From assembly GCA_050692555.1 (NCBI GenBank), contig JBOGVS010000061.1, forward strand, positions 1 through 7,260: a stretch of 7,260 nt of DNA, read 5' to 3'. Origin of the DNA: DAITPV01 sp050692555 (GTDB taxonomy: Bacteria; Actinomycetota; UBA4738; CALAEC01). Below the pieces are notes generated by a model, which was not told the DNA's origin, made no database searches, and worked only from the letters and a program-made list of their open reading frames with translations. The translations under genes were made by a program, and so were the position numbers. Shown one piece after another: positions 6,442-7,260 of the stretch (the stretch's first letter is position 1; each line of letters begins with the position of its first letter).

Positions 6442-6518
6442 TCAGCGTAGAGGCGGGTGACCCGCACGGACTAGTCCGAGACCCCGGGGTACTAGTTACC
6501 GGCGGGCTTCTTGATCGG
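6442..6518. promoter_or_regulatory. Palindrome-rich intergenic control region upstream of the 363-residue gene
   Basis: In 77 bases three symmetrical elements are found: GCGGGTGACCCGC (6453-6465), CGGACTAGTCCG (6467-6478, perfect) and GGTACTAGTTACC (6488-6500). The first two could form short hairpins that end the upstream regulator transcript; neither has a T-run. The third resembles the operator arms at the right edge. Together they suggest regulated expression of the 363-residue gene. Confidence 0.4.
6488..6500. promoter_or_regulatory. Candidate operator, degenerate copy of the 7220-7257 motif
   Basis: GGTACTAGTTAC matches GGTACTAAGTAC of the right-edge operator at 10 of 12 positions and is imperfectly symmetrical (GGTA ... 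TACC). It lies 47 nt upstream of the ATG at 6441, a normal position for an operator or promoter element. The match is short and unverified. Confidence 0.35.
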
Positions 6519-7151
6519 TCAGGTGCCATCCTTGCGGGACAGGATGTCCAGGATGGCCTGGGCGTCGGTATCCTCGAGCGGAGAAGCGGGCCGGCTCTTG
6601 GCCGCATCCACCAGCGTCCTGAGGTTGCTCTCGGTCATCTCCAGGCGTTGCTTCAGGGCGGTGGCCTCGTCCTGGACCGCCTCCAGCTTCCGGCGGTCCG
6701 CCGAGGCATTCCGGGTGGCCTCCATGGCCTCCCGGCGAGCGGCGTCGGCCTCGGTCCGGGCCCGGTCCAACGCCGTTCGGAGCTCGGCCACCTCCGCGGA
6801 GCTCTCGATGAGCCGCTCGATCACCGCCCGGCCGACCCCCTCATAGGTGGGGAGGCCATCGTCCTCCGGGGTGGCCTCGGCCTTGCGGCGCCTGCGGGTG
6901 GGCCGGTGGACAGTGGCCGGCTCTCCGGGCTCCAGGGGCCGGACGTCCAGGAGACGATAGCCCTGGGGATCCTGGGCGATGCGGCCGCGGGCGATCAGGG
7001 CCCGGACGGCCCGGGCCGTGGACAGGCGGTTCTGGATGCCCGACTCCCCAGCGAGCTCCGCTGGGCTCGCTGGGATCAGCTGGCCGACCTCCGTGCGGGC
7101 TGTCGCGGCGGCGAGCAGGGCATTGCTCTCCTTGAGGCTCTGCTCGTTCAT
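6519..7151 (-). CDS. Winged-helix plus coiled-coil protein, KfrA-like layout, probable DNA-binding regulator
   Basis: A 210-residue protein, unrecognised by name. Residues ~5-68 look like a winged helix: helix ALLAAATARTEVGQLI, then ASPAELAGESGI, a recognition-helix-like STARAVRALIARGRI and a wing DPQGYRLLD. A basic cluster RPTRRRRK (83-90) and an acidic linker follow. Residues ~107-185 are almost entirely helix-forming with heptad-like spacing (VAELRTALDRARTEADAARR, RRKLEAVQDEATALKQRLEM), predicting a long coiled coil for oligomerisation. This N-terminal DNA-binding / C-terminal coiled-coil plan is that of plasmid KfrA proteins, which repress their own promoter. Here the gene is preceded by a strong double palindrome (7220-7257), fitting autoregulation. 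The ATG at 7151 has only a weak AGGG ribosome site. No plasmid partition genes are visible, so a chromosomal nucleoid or regulatory role is equally possible. Confidence 0.75.
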   Translation of the reverse strand: MNEQSLKESNALLAAATARTEVGQLIPASPAELAGESGIQNRLSTARAVRALIARGRIAQDPQGYRLLDVRPLEPGEPATVHRPTRRRRKAEATPEDDGLPTYEGVGRAVIERLIESSAEVAELRTALDRARTEADAARREAMEATRNASADRRKLEAVQDEATALKQRLEMTESNLRTLVDAAKSRPASPLEDTDAQAILDILSRKDGT

Positions 7152-7162
7152 TGAGTGCCCTA

Positions 7163-7192
7163 TTTCTACTACAAAGCGGCGGATGACGTTAA
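7163..7192 (-). promoter_or_regulatory. Putative promoter of the coiled-coil regulator
   Basis: On the minus strand TTAACG (plus 7187-7192) and TAGAAA (plus 7163-7168) are separated by 18 nt and would start transcription only about 5 nt before the ATG at 7151, giving a nearly leaderless mRNA. The region is AT-rich compared with its surroundings. Matches to consensus are partial. Confidence 0.35.
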
Positions 7193-7219
7193 CGGGGCCG
7201 AGGGGGCCTGATTGGTTAC

Positions 7220-7257
7220 CTGGTACTAAGTACGAATCGGCTCGTACTTAGTACCAG
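7220..7257. promoter_or_regulatory. Double palindromic operator
   Basis: CTGGTACTAAGTACGA (7220-7235) and its exact reverse complement TCGTACTTAGTACCAG (7242-7257) form a perfect 16-bp inverted repeat around a 6-nt spacer. Each arm holds its own 11-nt palindrome, GTACT-A-AGTAC, so the site has four GTACT half-sites with a 22-bp arm-to-arm period, about two helical turns. This is the design expected for cooperative binding of two protein dimers. It lies about 69 nt upstream of the regulator start and could also serve a divergent gene beyond the right edge. Confidence 0.7.
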
Positions 7258-7260
7258 CTC

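Noticed and set aside
5233..6450. 405-residue plus-strand open frame
   Set aside because: It is the antisense shadow of the 363-residue gene, rich in His/Arg/Pro and lacking any domain pattern.
7220..7257. CRISPR repeat, attachment site or intrinsic terminator reading of the inverted repeat
   Set aside because: There is a single unit, no spacers, no integrase and no T-run; its position before a putative DNA-binding protein favours an operator.

Overview
This is a high-GC window with dense coding, GTG/TTG starts, 4-bp ATGA/GTGA overlaps and proline/threonine-rich extracellular linkers. Together with a response regulator - histidine kinase - GerMN lipoprotein cassette resembling the mycobacterial mtrA-mtrB-lpqB order, it suggests a chromosomal segment of an actinobacterium (Actinomycetota), probably from a poorly characterised lineage. 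No rRNA, tRNA, CRISPR array, transposase or phage gene is visible.

Layout. (1) 1-333, minus: the 5' part of a secreted protein with NHL-type beta-propeller repeats. A run of seven C at 121-127 puts the repeat-encoding sequence out of frame with the signal-peptide start. (2) 334-529: divergent promoter region. (3) 530-4312, plus: CapA-family phosphoesterase (membrane-anchored), OmpR-family response regulator, HAMP sensor kinase and a small GerMN lipoprotein. CapA ends 17-26 nt before the regulator, depending on the start chosen, and the last three genes overlap by 4 bp each, so they are almost certainly one operon. The regulator may also have its own leaderless promoter inside the CapA-regulator junction. 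(4) 4313-4546: convergent intergenic region with strong GC-rich inverted repeats and no gene. (5) 4547-7151, minus: a UbiE/MenG-like methyltransferase, an uncharacterised 363-residue protein, and a 210-residue protein with an N-terminal winged-helix-like region and a long coiled coil (a KfrA-like layout). (6) 7152-7260: control region with a perfect 16-bp inverted repeat whose arms are themselves palindromes.

How they may work together. Cassette 3 looks like an envelope-sensing system: the kinase sees an extracytoplasmic signal, phosphorylates the regulator, and the lipoprotein may modulate the kinase as LpqB is thought to do for MtrB; CapA would be an envelope enzyme controlled with it. On the minus strand, the coiled-coil regulator probably controls its own promoter through the double palindrome at 7220-7257. 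A degenerate third copy of the motif at 6488-6500, upstream of the 363-residue gene, suggests that gene could be a second target. This possible regulator-operator-unknown protein circuit is the most novel part of the window. All functional statements rest on reading motifs by eye; no database search was possible.
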